NCBI GenBank assembly: GCA_958510825.1
Contig: OY294049.1
Location: 24,442,945-24,506,944, forward strand
Reading direction: 5' to 3'
Source: Brachypterus glaber
Taxonomy: Eukaryota > Arthropoda > Insecta > Coleoptera > Kateretidae
DNA: 64,000 nt
The notes under the pieces were generated by a model. The model had not been told where the DNA came from. It worked only from the letters and a program-made list of their open reading frames with translations, and searched no databases. Shown one piece after another: positions 11,355-22,678 of the stretch (positions are counted from its first letter, which is position 1; every line of letters begins with the position of its first letter). A program made the position numbers and the translations under genes.

Positions 11355-13165
11355 TTTTATACAGGGATTTTTAAGGTCGCTGAGTGTAAATATGATAAAA
11401 ATGTTCTAACTCCACCGGGAAGGGGGAATATTTTTAAATGTTTTTAATATTTTGGTCAAAATTTGCATATAGGGTAAAACCCCCAATTATGGGCACTTTA
11501 AGAAATTTTCCACGTATATTTTATTATAACTTATTAAATATTTCATATTATCAAGAATAAAATATTTTACATCATTTAGTAGTTATTCTATTTTATATAT
11601 TATATAAAATTTAAACTGAGATCTTTATAATATTAAAGAATTTTTTTAATTAATTACAAGAATACACAATTTCGTATTATTGGCACCTTTTTGCTAATAA
11701 TTGGCATCCAGATTTTCCTATTATTGGCACCTAATTTTTGCTTTGAAGCAACGGAAAAAAATTACTGAGTACCTACTTTTTGTTGAATAATAAACATTTT
11801 AGTATCAAAATAAAATATTTAAATTGGAATATTGCAGTTTTATACATATTAACTAAAGGCTGTAAACAAAAACTCAAATTTATTTTAGAATTACAAAAAT
11901 TAAATATCTCTATATTAAAATTAAAATATTAGTTACCTAATACTAATTTGTATCCATAAAATAATGCCTAGTTACTTAGGTACACTTATCTAAAAGAATT
12001 ATTAGGTTTCAAGACTAATTTTGATGCGCAAGTTTTGCATACAATAAACCTGTGCCAATAATAGGAATTTAATATAATTTGGACGCCTATTATGGGCACC
12101 GTGATAAAAAATAAAATTCTAAAGAAAAATTAAGTTTATAGACAAAATTAAGTGTAAAATGTATATACGCACATATTTATTAAGGAAAAACTGTAAGTTT
12201 TTCATTAAACGCTGTTTAGAACTCATTTATTTGAAATAGGTTTTTGGCAAAAACTGTATCTTTTGTATAATACCCACCCGCTTTAAAATATGGATTTGGT
12301 TTTATCTTATATAAGATGTGGCAATACGTATGTATATTTAACCGTACAAGTAATAAATCTATTAAATTTAATTTAATTTATTCTATTAATTTAGCATTTT
12401 AACTTGTTGCCAATAATTGGAATAGGATTTTTACTAAAGAAGCTAATTATTGGCACCTGTGCCAATAATTAGAATTTAGTTTAATTTTGTATACCAATTG
12501 TTGGCACCGTCGAAATTAAATAAAAATGTAAAGAAAAATAAAGTTTTTAAGGCTAATTAATAAGTAGAATGCATATACTTACTAAAATTATCGAGAAAAA
12601 ATAGTAAGTCCATCAATAAAAGTCTTTTACTAATCTTCTATTTAAAGCACTTCCTTAGCACAAACCTTAAAAATTCACACTTACGTAGTTCACACGAAAC
12701 TGCTAAGACTCTAGTGCCCAGGGGTGAAAAAATATGTTAATCGCATTTAAAGTATAATATTTAGAAATATTGCCACTTCGTAAAAAATATAGTTAGATTA
12801 AGGTACCAATGGAGATTTTTTTTATATAAAAGAAAATATCACTCCAGTGACAATAATTAGCGGAGTGCCAACGATTGGGGGTTTTACCCTAGGGGTTTTT
12901 AAGATCAACGAAACTGAATATGATAATAAAACTTCACCCCAAGGGGATGGGAGATGATTAATCTTAAATGTTTATAATATTTTCGTGAAAATTGGTATAT
13001 AGGGGTTTTCGAAGTAGCTAAATCTAAATCTGATAATAAATTTTTTTTATCTCCACCCCCGAGGGGTGGGGGTGAATATTTTTAAATGTTTAGAATATTT
13101 TCGTGAAAATTGGTATAAAGGGTTTTGAGGGTGGTAAAACTGAATCTAATAATAAAAAAATCTCC
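11355..13165. repeat. Family C degenerate tandem units, interrupted by a MITE
   Basis: Units of roughly 80-110 bp, each with ctgataataaa, a caccccgagggg-type GC block, ttttaaatgttt, and gtgaaaattggtatataggg followed by gttttt. The array is split by the inserted element at 11472-12889. Related arrays, in inverse orientation to one another, occur at 13525-14160 and 27360-28246. Confidence 0.6.
11472..12889. mobile_element. TA-flanked TIR element, GGGTAAAACCCCC type
   Basis: The ends are GGGTAAAACCCCCAAT and its inverse, with about 25 bp of near-perfect TIR ending in GGCAC. TA lies directly outside each end. The insertion site is the tatataggggtttt phrase of a family C unit, and the intact phrase can be read in the sister unit at about 12996, so the event is a single clean insertion at TA. 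The interior has no transposase frame but contains many extra copies of the subterminal word (t)attattggcacc in both orientations. The TIR and TA preference suggest a Tc1/mariner-type non-autonomous element. Confidence 0.85.
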
Positions 13166-13524
13166 ACGTGCGTAATATACTATTATTTTATGCCTATAAT
13201 GTGAAAATATTTATATAAGCATCATATATGATACACACGCTACCCTGGACAAATTTACTGTGCACACAACTCTTAAAGTGGTAACCCCTTATGAAAATTG
13301 TACTCTTCAAGTTTTATAAAACGAGTTTCAGGAAAGAAATTCTAAATGTGATTGTATTAGATGGAAAGTGAAGTTAGTCTCTTAATTCTCGTCCAACCAT
13401 CTGTTCTAAATTGTTTAAAATTATTAAATTATAATTACTGTTTGTTCCTCCAATTCCAAAGCAAAACAGATCTCTTTTAATTTTAAACCTAGAAACCAAA
13501 TAAATGCTTTATCAAAAAATAATA

Positions 13525-14160
13525 CACTGCCCAGTAAAAAAGCTTTCCCATTTTTACCTCCGCGCTTGCAATGGATTTTTTATTATCAGATTCACTTTCA
13601 GCAACCTCAAAAACCCCAATATACCATATTTTTTTGAAAACTACCCCCGCCCCTCAGGGGGTGAAATGAGAAAAAAAACATTATTATCAGATTCAATTTT
13701 GTCAACCCCAAGAACCCATATATACCATATTTGACGAAAATATTGAAAACATTTAAAAATATTTACCCACTTACCCCACTGGGGGTGAAGTTAGAAAAAT
13801 TTTATTATCAGATTCAATTTCAGCCATTTTCCAATTTAAAAAATATAAATTTTTCCCCATTTGCCCCCTTGCCGCACACCAATGTTTACCAAAAACAATC
13901 CCGAAAAAGAACTTATGGTAACATACCTATATGCCAAATTATCAAGTCAAGTCAAGTCTTTAGCTTAAAGCGTTCTTAAGTTATCGTGTACACAAGATTT
14001 CCCGGAGAGATCGACTTATCAACCGATTGACCGAACAACATTTTTTTTGCTCAAAACTGATTTATATCGACATAAAACGTCATAAAACGTAAAAATACGC
14101 AAAAAAATTGAAAATTTTTGCACGAATACGAGCCTCTCCCGAAATTTTGAAAAATTTCAA
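13525..14160. repeat. Family C element, inverse relative to 27360-28246
   Basis: Starts TA|cactgcccagtaaaa and runs through several ctgataata/GC-block units into caatgtttaccaaaaacaat, ctttagcttaaagcgttctt, atttcccgg and cgtcataaaacgtaaaaat. The same landmarks appear in reverse order and complement at 27360-28246, so these are two copies of one element. This copy lacks a long tetranucleotide core and instead has a short gatcgac...gattgaccg stretch. Two short plus-strand frames here simply read through the units. Confidence 0.6.
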
Positions 14161-14385
14161 AATTGGGACGAAAACATTACAAGATTGTATTTTATTCGAC
14201 TGGATCTAAGGGACCACTTTTTGTATAATTAATCTGTAGAATCTACAGTGTATATGTGTGCGAAAAGTAAAATAGTCAATTGATATTGAGAATGATGAAT
14301 CAATTTTTTTTGTCAAAAATACAAAATTTATTTGTTAAGATATTACAATTAAATAAAAAATAGTTTATGAAACGTGGACGGAAAC

Positions 14386-14463
14386 GGTTTTTAGGGTGAT
14401 TTAGATTGCCAACCCCGCTCTCCGAGCTCGGTTAACAAACTCCGTTATCACCCTAAAAACGGC
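14386..14463. repeat. Short hairpin-forming inverted repeat
   Basis: cggtttttagggtgat at the left returns as atcaccctaaaaacg at the right, with about 45 bp between, including the self-complementary gagctc. Confidence 0.65.
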
Positions 14464-14489
14464 ATTTTTTATTCTTGTTTTATAATATA

Positions 14490-15018
14490 ATATTTCCCAA
14501 CTTTTTAAAAGTTATAATGCACTAATTACTAATTTATATAATTCAAAATATGAATCATTAATCTGAAGGGTGACCCATTTTAATCTATCCATATATGGAT
14601 CCAAATATCTCTTAAAACACGCTATAAAAAATAGTTGAGATAAAAATTGTACAGAACATAGGGGGTCTTTTAACGGTACTATTAATTTTGACCTTGAGAT
14701 CAATTTTCAAGGTCATTTAAAGGTCAAGATTATTTTTTTAATGGAAACCCCTATTTGCGACTACGGATTTGAAAAGAGCGGAAAATTTCACGTCAAAAAT
14801 GTTCTATGAGAAATTTGTTTTTGTGACCTTGGAAAGGTCAAAAATGGTCAGATGTCCTTTTCTGTACAATTTTTGTCTGAATATTTTTTTTATAGATGTA
14901 TTTTAAGAGATATTTGGATCCTAGATTAAAATGGGTCACCCTGTATCTATATCATCATAACAATCATGATGATATCAGTAATTAGCAAATTTTTAACTTT
15001 TAAAAAGTTGGGAAAATT
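14490..15018. mobile_element. MITE-like inverted-repeat element
   Basis: The ends are tttcccaactttttaaaag and its inverse. Nested inverted words include agggtgacccattttaatc / aaaatgggtcaccct, ggatccaaatatctcttaaa and its inverse, and acaaaaattgtacag. The centre holds three tandem (a)aggtca-type words. No coding capacity is seen. Confidence 0.65.
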
Positions 15019-15224
15019 TATTATATCAATTAACAAGTATTTTCGGCTTTTGATACAAGTTGAGGCATGTGCCAAAATTTAATTCTACTTTAGGTCAAAT
15101 GATTTAAACTGTTTCAACGTAAATTCTTACTAAGAAAATTTAATTATGTTACCTAAACATAGCAATTTAATTTGACGTTTTCCTGGAATACTAAATGAAG
15201 ACTACAATGCAAAAACTTGGGAGC

Positions 15225-16010
15225 CGGTCTTTTCCTCGAAAACATTTACCTCGCAAGCAAATACCTCAAAAACATAGCCCGAAAAAATTTACCTCGAAAG
15301 GACATTACCTCAAAAAAGTCGTAACCTCGAAATTACATTACCTCGAAATATTTTACCTCGAACGGCCTTTACCTCGAAAAGGGTTTTTTTTTAATTTTTT
15401 ATCTGTTTCTTTGCGATTATTGTATATTGTAGTTTTTTTTTGCTCATATTTTATCATTTACTGATTAAATTTTAATTTACGGGAAATTATTAGCTTTTAG
15501 TTATAGTCAATATTTCAAAATGAATCGATTAACCTATATCGAAAGTTCGCGAAAGATAAATTAGCGGTTTATAAAAACTTTGTGTAATATAAAGATTGTG
15601 TTTACAAAGACAAGTTTTTTTTGAAAATTTGGAAAATATGGTGAAATCGCAAAGGAAAAACATTTATTATTAATTATTTAATTTTTTTTATTAAAAATGT
15701 TGCTGTATATTTATTGACAGCTTTTTGATTACTTGTGATTTCTAATACTTTCTTTTTGTATTATACTTATATCAATATTATTGATTTAAATATCTCAGTT
15801 TATTGCTGTTAAATTTCCCTTCTTTTTCTAAAAAAAATTGTTTGTTTTTTTTTTTGTATAATTTTTAAGATATTATTTATTTTAGGGGCATTTTTTTATG
15901 CGAGGTAATGTCCGTTCGAGGTATGTTCTTTCGAGGTAGTGTCCTTTCGAGGTAATTTTCGAGCGAGGTAATGGGCTTTCGAGGTAAAATTTTTCAAGGT
16001 AGAGACCCCT
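15225..16010. mobile_element. Element with two opposed periodic motif arrays
   Basis: The left cluster has ten copies of a ttaCCTCGAAA-like word starting at 15234, 15249, 15264, 15278, 15292, 15308, 15325, 15341, 15356 and 15372. The right cluster has seven inverse copies (CGAGGta) at 15901, 15917, 15932, 15948, 15964, 15980 and 15995. Spacing is 14-17 bp throughout. The AT-rich middle (about 500 bp) has no frame. Opposed arrays at the two ends resemble multiple subterminal transposase-binding sites, but this is inference. The 89-residue frame over the left cluster is a by-product of a 15-bp, five-codon period. Confidence 0.6.
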
Positions 16011-16079
16011 ACCCTAAAAACTTTAAGTTTAACTTATTTTGGCCAAATAGATTATTTTAAGAACCAGAATATATATAAA

Positions 16080-16190
16080 AAATGCCTATCTCTCTTTCTC
16101 TATCTCTTTCTTTTTCTTTCTTTCTCTTTCTTTTTTTTTTTCTTTTTTCTCTTTACTCCTTTTTTTTTCTTTCCCTGTCTCTTATTTCTA
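16080..16190. repeat. Pyrimidine-rich (CT)n tract
   Basis: Long run of C/T only (ctctttctctatctctttct and continuing), with very few purines. Low-complexity sequence. Confidence 0.85.
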
Positions 16191-16554
16191 GTAATTTTTT
16201 ACCAGATCTAAATCAAGAGATGAAAAACAAAGACCAAGTCCCAGTTGTTATGTTTTGAGTTGGATCGTTTTATCACAATGCAAACAGACGCTGAGTCTAT
16301 CGAACGCGAAAATAATAATACACGTATAACACATTACAACCATACACGATTCATAGAAAACTCAAAACTTTGAGGTCGTTTATATAAATAAATAAATAAA
16401 TATACAATTTTATTTTATTTTTCTATGCATGTTACCTACCTCACCATTTTATTATGATTTATGTTATGTTATTTTTCAAGTTTTTTTAATTATAATTAAG
16501 AAACTAGTTATTGAGTTAGTAAATTTTGTAATTTTTTGTGGCTTCTGTAAATTA

Positions 16555-16703
16555 AGGGCATATCCACAGCTTCGCATAACACGCATAATATATAAGAATG
16601 CGATGCCGTGATTGGCTTGATATGCCGTCATGTATCTTGTAAGCCAATCACAGTATCGCATTCTAATGTACTATGCTTATTATGCGAGGCTGTGAATACG
16701 CAC
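16555..16703. mobile_element. Small TA-flanked MITE, family E, copy 1
   Basis: A 149-bp palindrome. agggcatatccacagc at the left matches the inverse of gctgtgaatacgcac at the right, each bordered by TA. Inner arms include aatgcgatgccgtgattggc / gccaatcacagtatcgcatt. A second copy in opposite orientation is at 51015-51141. Confidence 0.8.
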
Positions 16704-17118
16704 TAACACTTGAAATAAAACTGGCTAAATGCACCTTTATATTTTCTATTTTTGCACTATAGGCTTCAAGTATTACTTAAACAAATTGTGTTTCCGTTTG
16801 CATTTAAAATACAATGGACACAAAACCAAAGTATTTATGTTTGGTTTTGGGAAACCGGATTTATGTCACACCCGGGTGATCCCTTATATGCAGTATTCTG
16901 CATCAAGGGACATCCTTGCCCTGAACATTGCAATTCATTAACCTTACTCTTAGTTATGCATTTCCATGGGCTATTTATTGAACCAATCAAATTTAAGTAA
17001 ACAGCTTTATTTATTCAGTTATAGACTTATAAAAATTGCAGTATCTCCAAAATAAGGGACTGTTACTAAGCTGGAATGCAGTAACCCCAAATAGGTTATT
17101 TATTACTAAATATATTAA

Positions 17119-17421
17119 AATGAAATTAGTTTCAGTTTCAGTTTCTTTTTGAATTATTATAGTTTTTGTATGACGCTAGATTTTCCGGATATAACAAAAA
17201 AAAAAACTGCCAACAAAATCATGCTTACCTCTGTAAGTCTTGATTCATTAAAACTGTTCTTAAGCCAGCAAAAAAAATCAATTTTAACAATATATTTTGG
17301 GGCTAATATAAGAAAAATAGCCGAGGAATTAAACAATCTACACGCCAGAACCAAAATGCATTTACATATGTATAGGAAGGAAGGTTTGGGTCCTTCAAAA
17401 GATTCAACTGCTATTAAATAA
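17119..17421 (+). other. Open coding-like frame, unidentified
   Basis: An open frame of about 100 codons runs from 17119 to the stop at 17419-17421, preceded by a tttcag that could be a splice acceptor. Its middle (for example DFPDITKKKTANK and NIRKIAEELNNLHARTK) has a protein-like composition unlike the surrounding poly-A/T translations. It has no good start context, downstream donor or recognised domain. It could be a decayed transposon ORF, a last exon of an unknown gene, or chance. Confidence 0.2.
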
Positions 17422-17956
17422 GGGACCTACCTTGTTGTTTTTCATTATAATTGTTTTTTTTTTCTGTTATTTTTTTAATTTAATATATTTCTGTAATTTT
17501 TTCAAATAGGAATTTGTTTTTTAGAAATGGTATTTTATATCAATGAACTAGTGCATTGTTTTATATACGTTTTTAAATCCATTGACATAACCCTGAAAAT
17601 TTAATTGTCAATAAACCACAATGGCCAATCCTAAGATAAAAATTCCCTATAAAGTTACCAAATCGCACCACCTAGTGTGAAAAATTTGAACCCCCTAAAG
17701 TAAAGAATGCAGTTCATGGCTGCCACACGTTTAGACACCATTCCTGTTCCCCCACTCCTCTAGTTCATTGGATATAACCCCTTAAGACATAAAAAGGATT
17801 CATGAGAAAACAATGAAATGAAAATGTTCACCAGCTCTCCAACTATTGTGATGGTTAAGTTCTATAATATAAAACCTATAACGTAGTATAACACATAATA
17901 TTTACCTGAGTAATTTAATATTATACACATTTATTATTTTATAAACTCTCTTCATA
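17422..17956. other. AT-rich stretch, no gene seen
   Basis: No recognised feature between the open frame and the start of the TIR element. Confidence 0.4.
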
Positions 17957-18857
17957 GTCCAGTCAAATAGTAATTGTAAATTGCAATAAATCTACACGGT
18001 CTGATATTTTATAGTAGTGGATGGTAACAGAACACTCGTGTTAGTTTTTCACCGGGTGATTTGCCTAAGGGGTGTGCGCTGTCTTAAATTTTAAGGCTGG
18101 GTTGCTTAATATGCATCTTACGATAAAAATGCATATAAGTAATTTTGTTTAGGAGGAAATTTCCAACAATTTTTGATTGGATGATTTTTTTAATATATTA
18201 ATAAAAATCGAGTTAATTTGAAAATAGTCATGTTGGACGTGAAATTGGTTTTTCCTTTTTTCCGCCAAATTATTCATCGGACGATAAAAGTGGTTAAAAG
18301 CAAACATGTGGCTCTTAAAATCCTCTAAAAAAGTTTCATATATTATAAATTTTCATATGTACTTTGGTACGGTTACAGAGGGCGCAACTGGGCTTTCACC
18401 GCCCACTGTAATCGTAAAAAATACTTATGAAAATATATAACATATAAAACTTAAAGAGAATTTTAAGAGCTACAAGTTTGCTCATAACAACTTTTATCCT
18501 CCGAAGAATAATTTGGACGAAAAATCGAAAAAAAAACAATTTTACCCCCAACTTGGCTATATTTGAATATTTATAACTCGATTATTATTAATATAATAAA
18601 AAAATTATTTAAACAAAACTTGTTGAAAAATTTTTCCTTAATACAATTGGTTATATACATTTTAATCTTAAGGTGCATATTTAGTGAGATAACCACACTC
18701 ACCCCTAAAATTTAAGATAGCGGACATCCCTTACACAAAACAACCGGTGAAAAACCAACAGGAGTATTCTGTTACTATCCACTACTACCCTTTAAAATAT
18801 CAACCCGTTTACATTTATTGTAATTTAACACAGGAATTTTTCGTTATTTGACTGGAC
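17957..18857. mobile_element. Long-arm TIR element, family F, copy 1
   Basis: The ends are TA|gtccagtcaaata and tatttgactggac|TA. The arms are about 400 bp each: agtagtggatggtaacag, ttagtttttcaccgg, atgcatcttacgat and gaaattggtttttcc return inverted. The centre is ggtacggttacagagg. The second copy at 61468-62359 is similar throughout and also TA-flanked. No ORF is present. A transcript through it would form a long hairpin. Confidence 0.85.
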
Positions 18858-19107
18858 TATCAATTAATATTGACTTTATAATGCTTTATTGAACGTTCTT
18901 CCCATATCATAAGTTTGAGAGTTTAGTAAACATTATGATGCAATAAAATTCTAAAAATAGTACAACCAAACGTTATTGTAACAAGTTTGAGGTATATAAT
19001 ACCATTTTTACGATTATTCTAAAACATTATAACCTTATATTAAATACACTATTAAAATTTTAGATTCCTATTATTTAATAATACAACAACGTTGTTGTAG
19101 TTTTTGA

Positions 19108-19637
19108 GAAAGGATGATTAATAAAGATGGCGACAATCAGCTGATTCTAATAAATGTTTTACCAAAATATTGAAAGTAGGCAGTTTGGGCTACTCAACGA
19201 TAAGCATGTACATGTACATGTAATTACATGTGATATGTAGTTTCTATGTGCACATAAATATTTAAAATACATTACACCAAATTTTGAAACGCAGTAGATA
19301 GCCGAGGCACTCCAGGTTCAGCTAGCCAGCCGCACACGGACGGGTCAGATGAATTTCCTGCATTTTAAAGCGAGGATCGTGACGTAGTAAGGAGCGACAA
19401 TCCGACCCTGCGAAATTGGAAGCCCCGCCCGATTTGCTCTCTGTGCGATAAAGAAAAACCTCACAGATTAACAGTTTGTAGTTGTAAATCAAACAACTGC
19501 ACTCATTTGTAAATACCGAACATGTTTACTTTTTTGTTTGTATTCTATGCAATATATATACAACGCATATACAACTATTTATTGTTGTATACTATAACCT
19601 AATTACGTTATTAATTACGCTATTGTTCTCTCAGTGT
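19108..19637 (+). repeat. Dispersed repeat G, copy 1, with GC-rich insert
   Basis: Homologous to 55386-55813. Both begin aggatgattaataaagatgg, share atcagctgatt and gaaagtaggca, have a gtacat-type simple repeat, and end with ttgtaaatcaaacaactgca, ttgttgtat and tctatcag/tctctcag. This copy has about 190 additional bases (roughly 19285-19470) that are distinctly GC-rich, for example gctagccagccgcacacgg and ccccgcccgatttgctctc, and are absent from the other copy. Confidence 0.65.
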
Positions 19638-20117
19638 AGGGTTTATTCATTGCAAAAAAAAATATTATTTTTTTTTTGAATTTTATGTTTATGTTGTTTA
19701 TTTATGATTAAGTTTTTAATTTTATCTTATAATTTTTTTTTATTTCTTCTACCAAGTTATTTAAATAAATTTCCTATCAAGTTTTCCTACGCGTCTTCAT
19801 GTAAAAAAAAAATTATGAAGAAATTAATAAAGATTCTATTCTATTCTATTCTATAACAAAAAATAATATTATAGTACAAATTATATAATATGAATAATTC
19901 ATTTAAATATTATGTTATATTGCATAATAAAATAATTAAAGCTACAAAGAATTCGTTTAACGTAAATAAATCAAAACTTTAAAAATGTTGTTCTTCTTTT
20001 AAATTGTTTAGAGGGAGGCGTTATTTTTAAGCCGAGTCTGTAGTAACGTTACATAAATAAGGTGTATGTGGTAGAGGGGTAAACAATTTAAAAATCCTCC
20101 GTTACAATAGAATAAAA
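19638..20117. other. AT-rich stretch with minor simple repeats
   Basis: Contains a (tattc)n run near 19836-19853. No gene seen. Confidence 0.4.
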
Positions 20118-20325
20118 AATCGTGTCTGATACACAGTTTCTAACCTCACTCTCCGAGAACGGCTGGCAATCTTGGGTTAGGTGGAAGAATAGGCGGCTGG
20201 CAGCTCTTTCTTCCCGAATTGCCTTAATGCAATTCGATAGAAAATCTGTTATCCGCACTAAACCTCGCCCAAAATGCAAAAACAAATTTATTGCAACTCT
20301 GATTTGCTAAATAAAGGCCTTTATT
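20118..20325 (+). pseudogene. Possible non-LTR retrotransposon 3' end
   Basis: A GC-richer patch encodes an open frame of about 60 codons (including WVRWKNRRLAALSSRIALM) that ends in TAA, followed at once by ataaaggcctttattatta. A stop codon running into a polyadenylation-like AATAAA and a TTA-repeat tail is the typical 3' end of many insect non-LTR retrotransposons. The protein part has no motif I recognise and the 5' border is not visible, so the call rests mainly on the tail. Confidence 0.4.
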
Positions 20326-21371
20326 ATTATTTTCCTACGATCCTCTATGAAAATGACATTTAGCAAACTCTCGTATGATATTTATGTATGAAGGTTTGGA
20401 CTAATTTTATTTAGATATTTACCTCGTAGATTCTACGAATTTTTTTCACCTTGTTTTATAAACCATTTTCCACCTTTCACCACAGCCTTTTATATATTTT
20501 AAGTGTTTTAATCCAAATATTTCTGTTTCATGTCAAAAATAGAAACTATAGTTATAACGTTACTATTTTGACCATTACTGTCTAGTCTAGACAGTCTAGA
20601 TCTTATAAAAATTACTTAGTTTTTTATTTAGTTACCTTAGATTACATAAAAAACATCAAAATACAGAGTATTTTTCTTACGAAATGTAAAACAGTACGAT
20701 TTTACTGTCTTAAATGGCAGCATAACCACAGAAATCTAATTTAATAGGCAAACTCAAGTTTGCATTTATTTAGGAATAGGCAACCCATTAAACAGCTATG
20801 TATTGTATTAAATATAAAACCAAGAAAACTAAAGCTAAATGAAAATCATATTTCCTGTTTGACATACCTACATATAAATTATTATGCTATTTATAATTAT
20901 TTTGTGCTTTGCTTTTCTTAAAAATTAATAAAAATTAGACAATTTTAAAATAAGCAACTTTATATTTTTTCGGGATCGTAGGAAAAATAGTGTACATAAC
21001 TCGTTGGAAAGTGTATTTCATACACTCGTGGGGTTTCCTCACTCGCCTGGCGGCTCGTTCGTAAACCTTCCCACTCGCGTGAAATATGTCACTTTTTCTC
21101 CGTAATAGACCTAAAAATATAATTTTTCGTCAACATAGGATATTCGTTATAATATTTCCTAAAAACGACGGGTAACTTGATTCTGATTTTTGTAAGAAAA
21201 TTTTAACAAAAAATAACACTGTAAAATTGATATTCTCTTTCACTAGACATTTATTTTTAACGATAATAAAAGGTTTTTGATTAAAAAGAAATATACCGTA
21301 GGCTATGAAGCGGGTCCTTATTCAAATTAAGGAACATTTACTTTACATTTAAAGTTTAATTTATATAAAAA

Positions 21372-21626
21372 ACACTAATGTTTTTTTATTAAAAAATAGA
21401 CTGATAAAACTGTTGGATATGGTCAATTGAATTATTTGGTTGTGACAAATGAATTTTATTTCTGTCAAGTAAACTATTTTGTTCCCATTAATACGTGATT
21501 TTGAAAATAAAATATTTATTTACATAAACTAAATATTTATTTGACTCAAATAAAATTTATTACTCACAACCAAATAATTTAATTGGCCATATCCAAATAA
21601 ATCTGAATTATATTTTTTATTAGTGT
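21372..21626. mobile_element. MITE-like inverted-repeat element
   Basis: The left arm acactaat...ggatatggtcaattgaat, tatttggttgtga is matched by tcacaaccaaataattta, attggccatatcc ... attagtgt on the right. The spacer is AT-rich. Confidence 0.75.
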
Positions 21627-21800
21627 AGATACACTGGGAAAAAATAAATTTGTATCAAATAAAATTTTAATCATCACAATTAAAAAGTATAACAATATAG
21701 AGGACAAGAGTGTAGTTTAATCCACAAAAATAAATTAGTTTTTTAAGTATGTTGATGAAAAATTATTCTTTATATATTTTTTTGATTGGTTTGAACCAAT

Positions 21801-21835
21801 GGTAATTAATGGTAATTAATGGTAATTAATGGTAA
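21801..21835. repeat. 10-bp tandem repeat (ggtaattaat)
   Basis: Three and a half perfect copies of ggtaattaat. Confidence 0.9.
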
Positions 21836-22515
21836 TAATTATAAAGTTTAATTGTCGTAATCGTTGATTAATTGCCTTGATTATACAACATTCAGTCTTA
21901 AATATTCTGTACAAAACCAAATAATCTAATTATATTAAATAAATCACAATGCACTAAAAATAAGTTTAACCCAAAAGTTCTTGCACTCGGGGTTTTGTTT
22001 TATATTTTATTTCTTTGATGATTGCTTATCATTTTAAGACCAAAACTAAAATCGTAGGGTGCTTACTTTTTTAGATAACTTGATTTTTAATTTTTTTAAA
22101 TGTTGTCATATATCTCTAAATTTTCAGTGTAAATTTGATTTAAAACAATATATTTTGTATCTTATATGTTATTTACAACAAAAACAAAATGCCTAGATAG
22201 AATATAATAAAAAAATAATAATAGGATGGCCCTATATTCCTTTACTTTGTATTATGTTAATTATAAATACATAAATACGGAATAAATTTCAATTCAGGTT
22301 TGGAACCGTGTATAGGGATTTTTACTTTTCGACGTTTCGTCTCTTAATACTAAATACATCATCAGCGATTAAACGGAAACTGAAAGTTCTCCCAATTTAG
22401 GTGGCTTAAAGCCTTAAATTTAAAATCCGTAAATACATTTACTAAAACCATTCTAATTTTACATGGTTTGGACTTTTACAATAATGTTAAAATAATTTTT
22501 ATTTAAATTACTTAC

Positions 22516-22678
22516 CATTAAAAATTTCTAAAGCTGTATTATAATGAATAGGTTTTCTGGCGATTTGACATACTATATAATTGCATTCTTTTCCATCGTT
22601 TGATCTAGTATCTCTTTTTAAATTTGAAATACTATAGAAATCTGGTAAACTTACATTTTGTTCAATAACATTCTTAAT
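22516..22678 (-). other. Exon-like open frame, copy 1, unidentified
   Basis: On the minus strand an open frame of about 54 codons, including SLPDFYSISNLKRDTRSND and CQIARKPIHYNTALEIFNG, runs from the SINE junction to a good splice donor, AATG|gtaagt. It differs from its copy at 24562-24723 by one visible residue (I for T in NY-VCQ). Composition and donor argue for a former coding exon. No family is recognised. Upstream, beyond the SINE, lies another coding-like scrap (NEEDERLPPFK, about 22965-23015) that also ends in a gtaaga donor. Confidence 0.45.

Noticed and set aside
15195..15464. 89-residue frame with a KHLPRKQIPQK-style peptide repeat
   Set aside because: The repeat is caused by the 15-bp period of the DNA motif, which equals five codons. 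Spacing varies by one to two bases, so the frame is not maintained as a protein would be.
15234..15999. CRISPR array
   Set aside because: The repeats are only about 11 bp, spacers are 4-6 bp, the two clusters are in opposite orientation, and the genome is eukaryotic.
16752..17000. 82-residue plus-strand frame
   Set aside because: It overlaps a second open frame of similar length. Neither shows a domain or splice context and composition does not decide between them.
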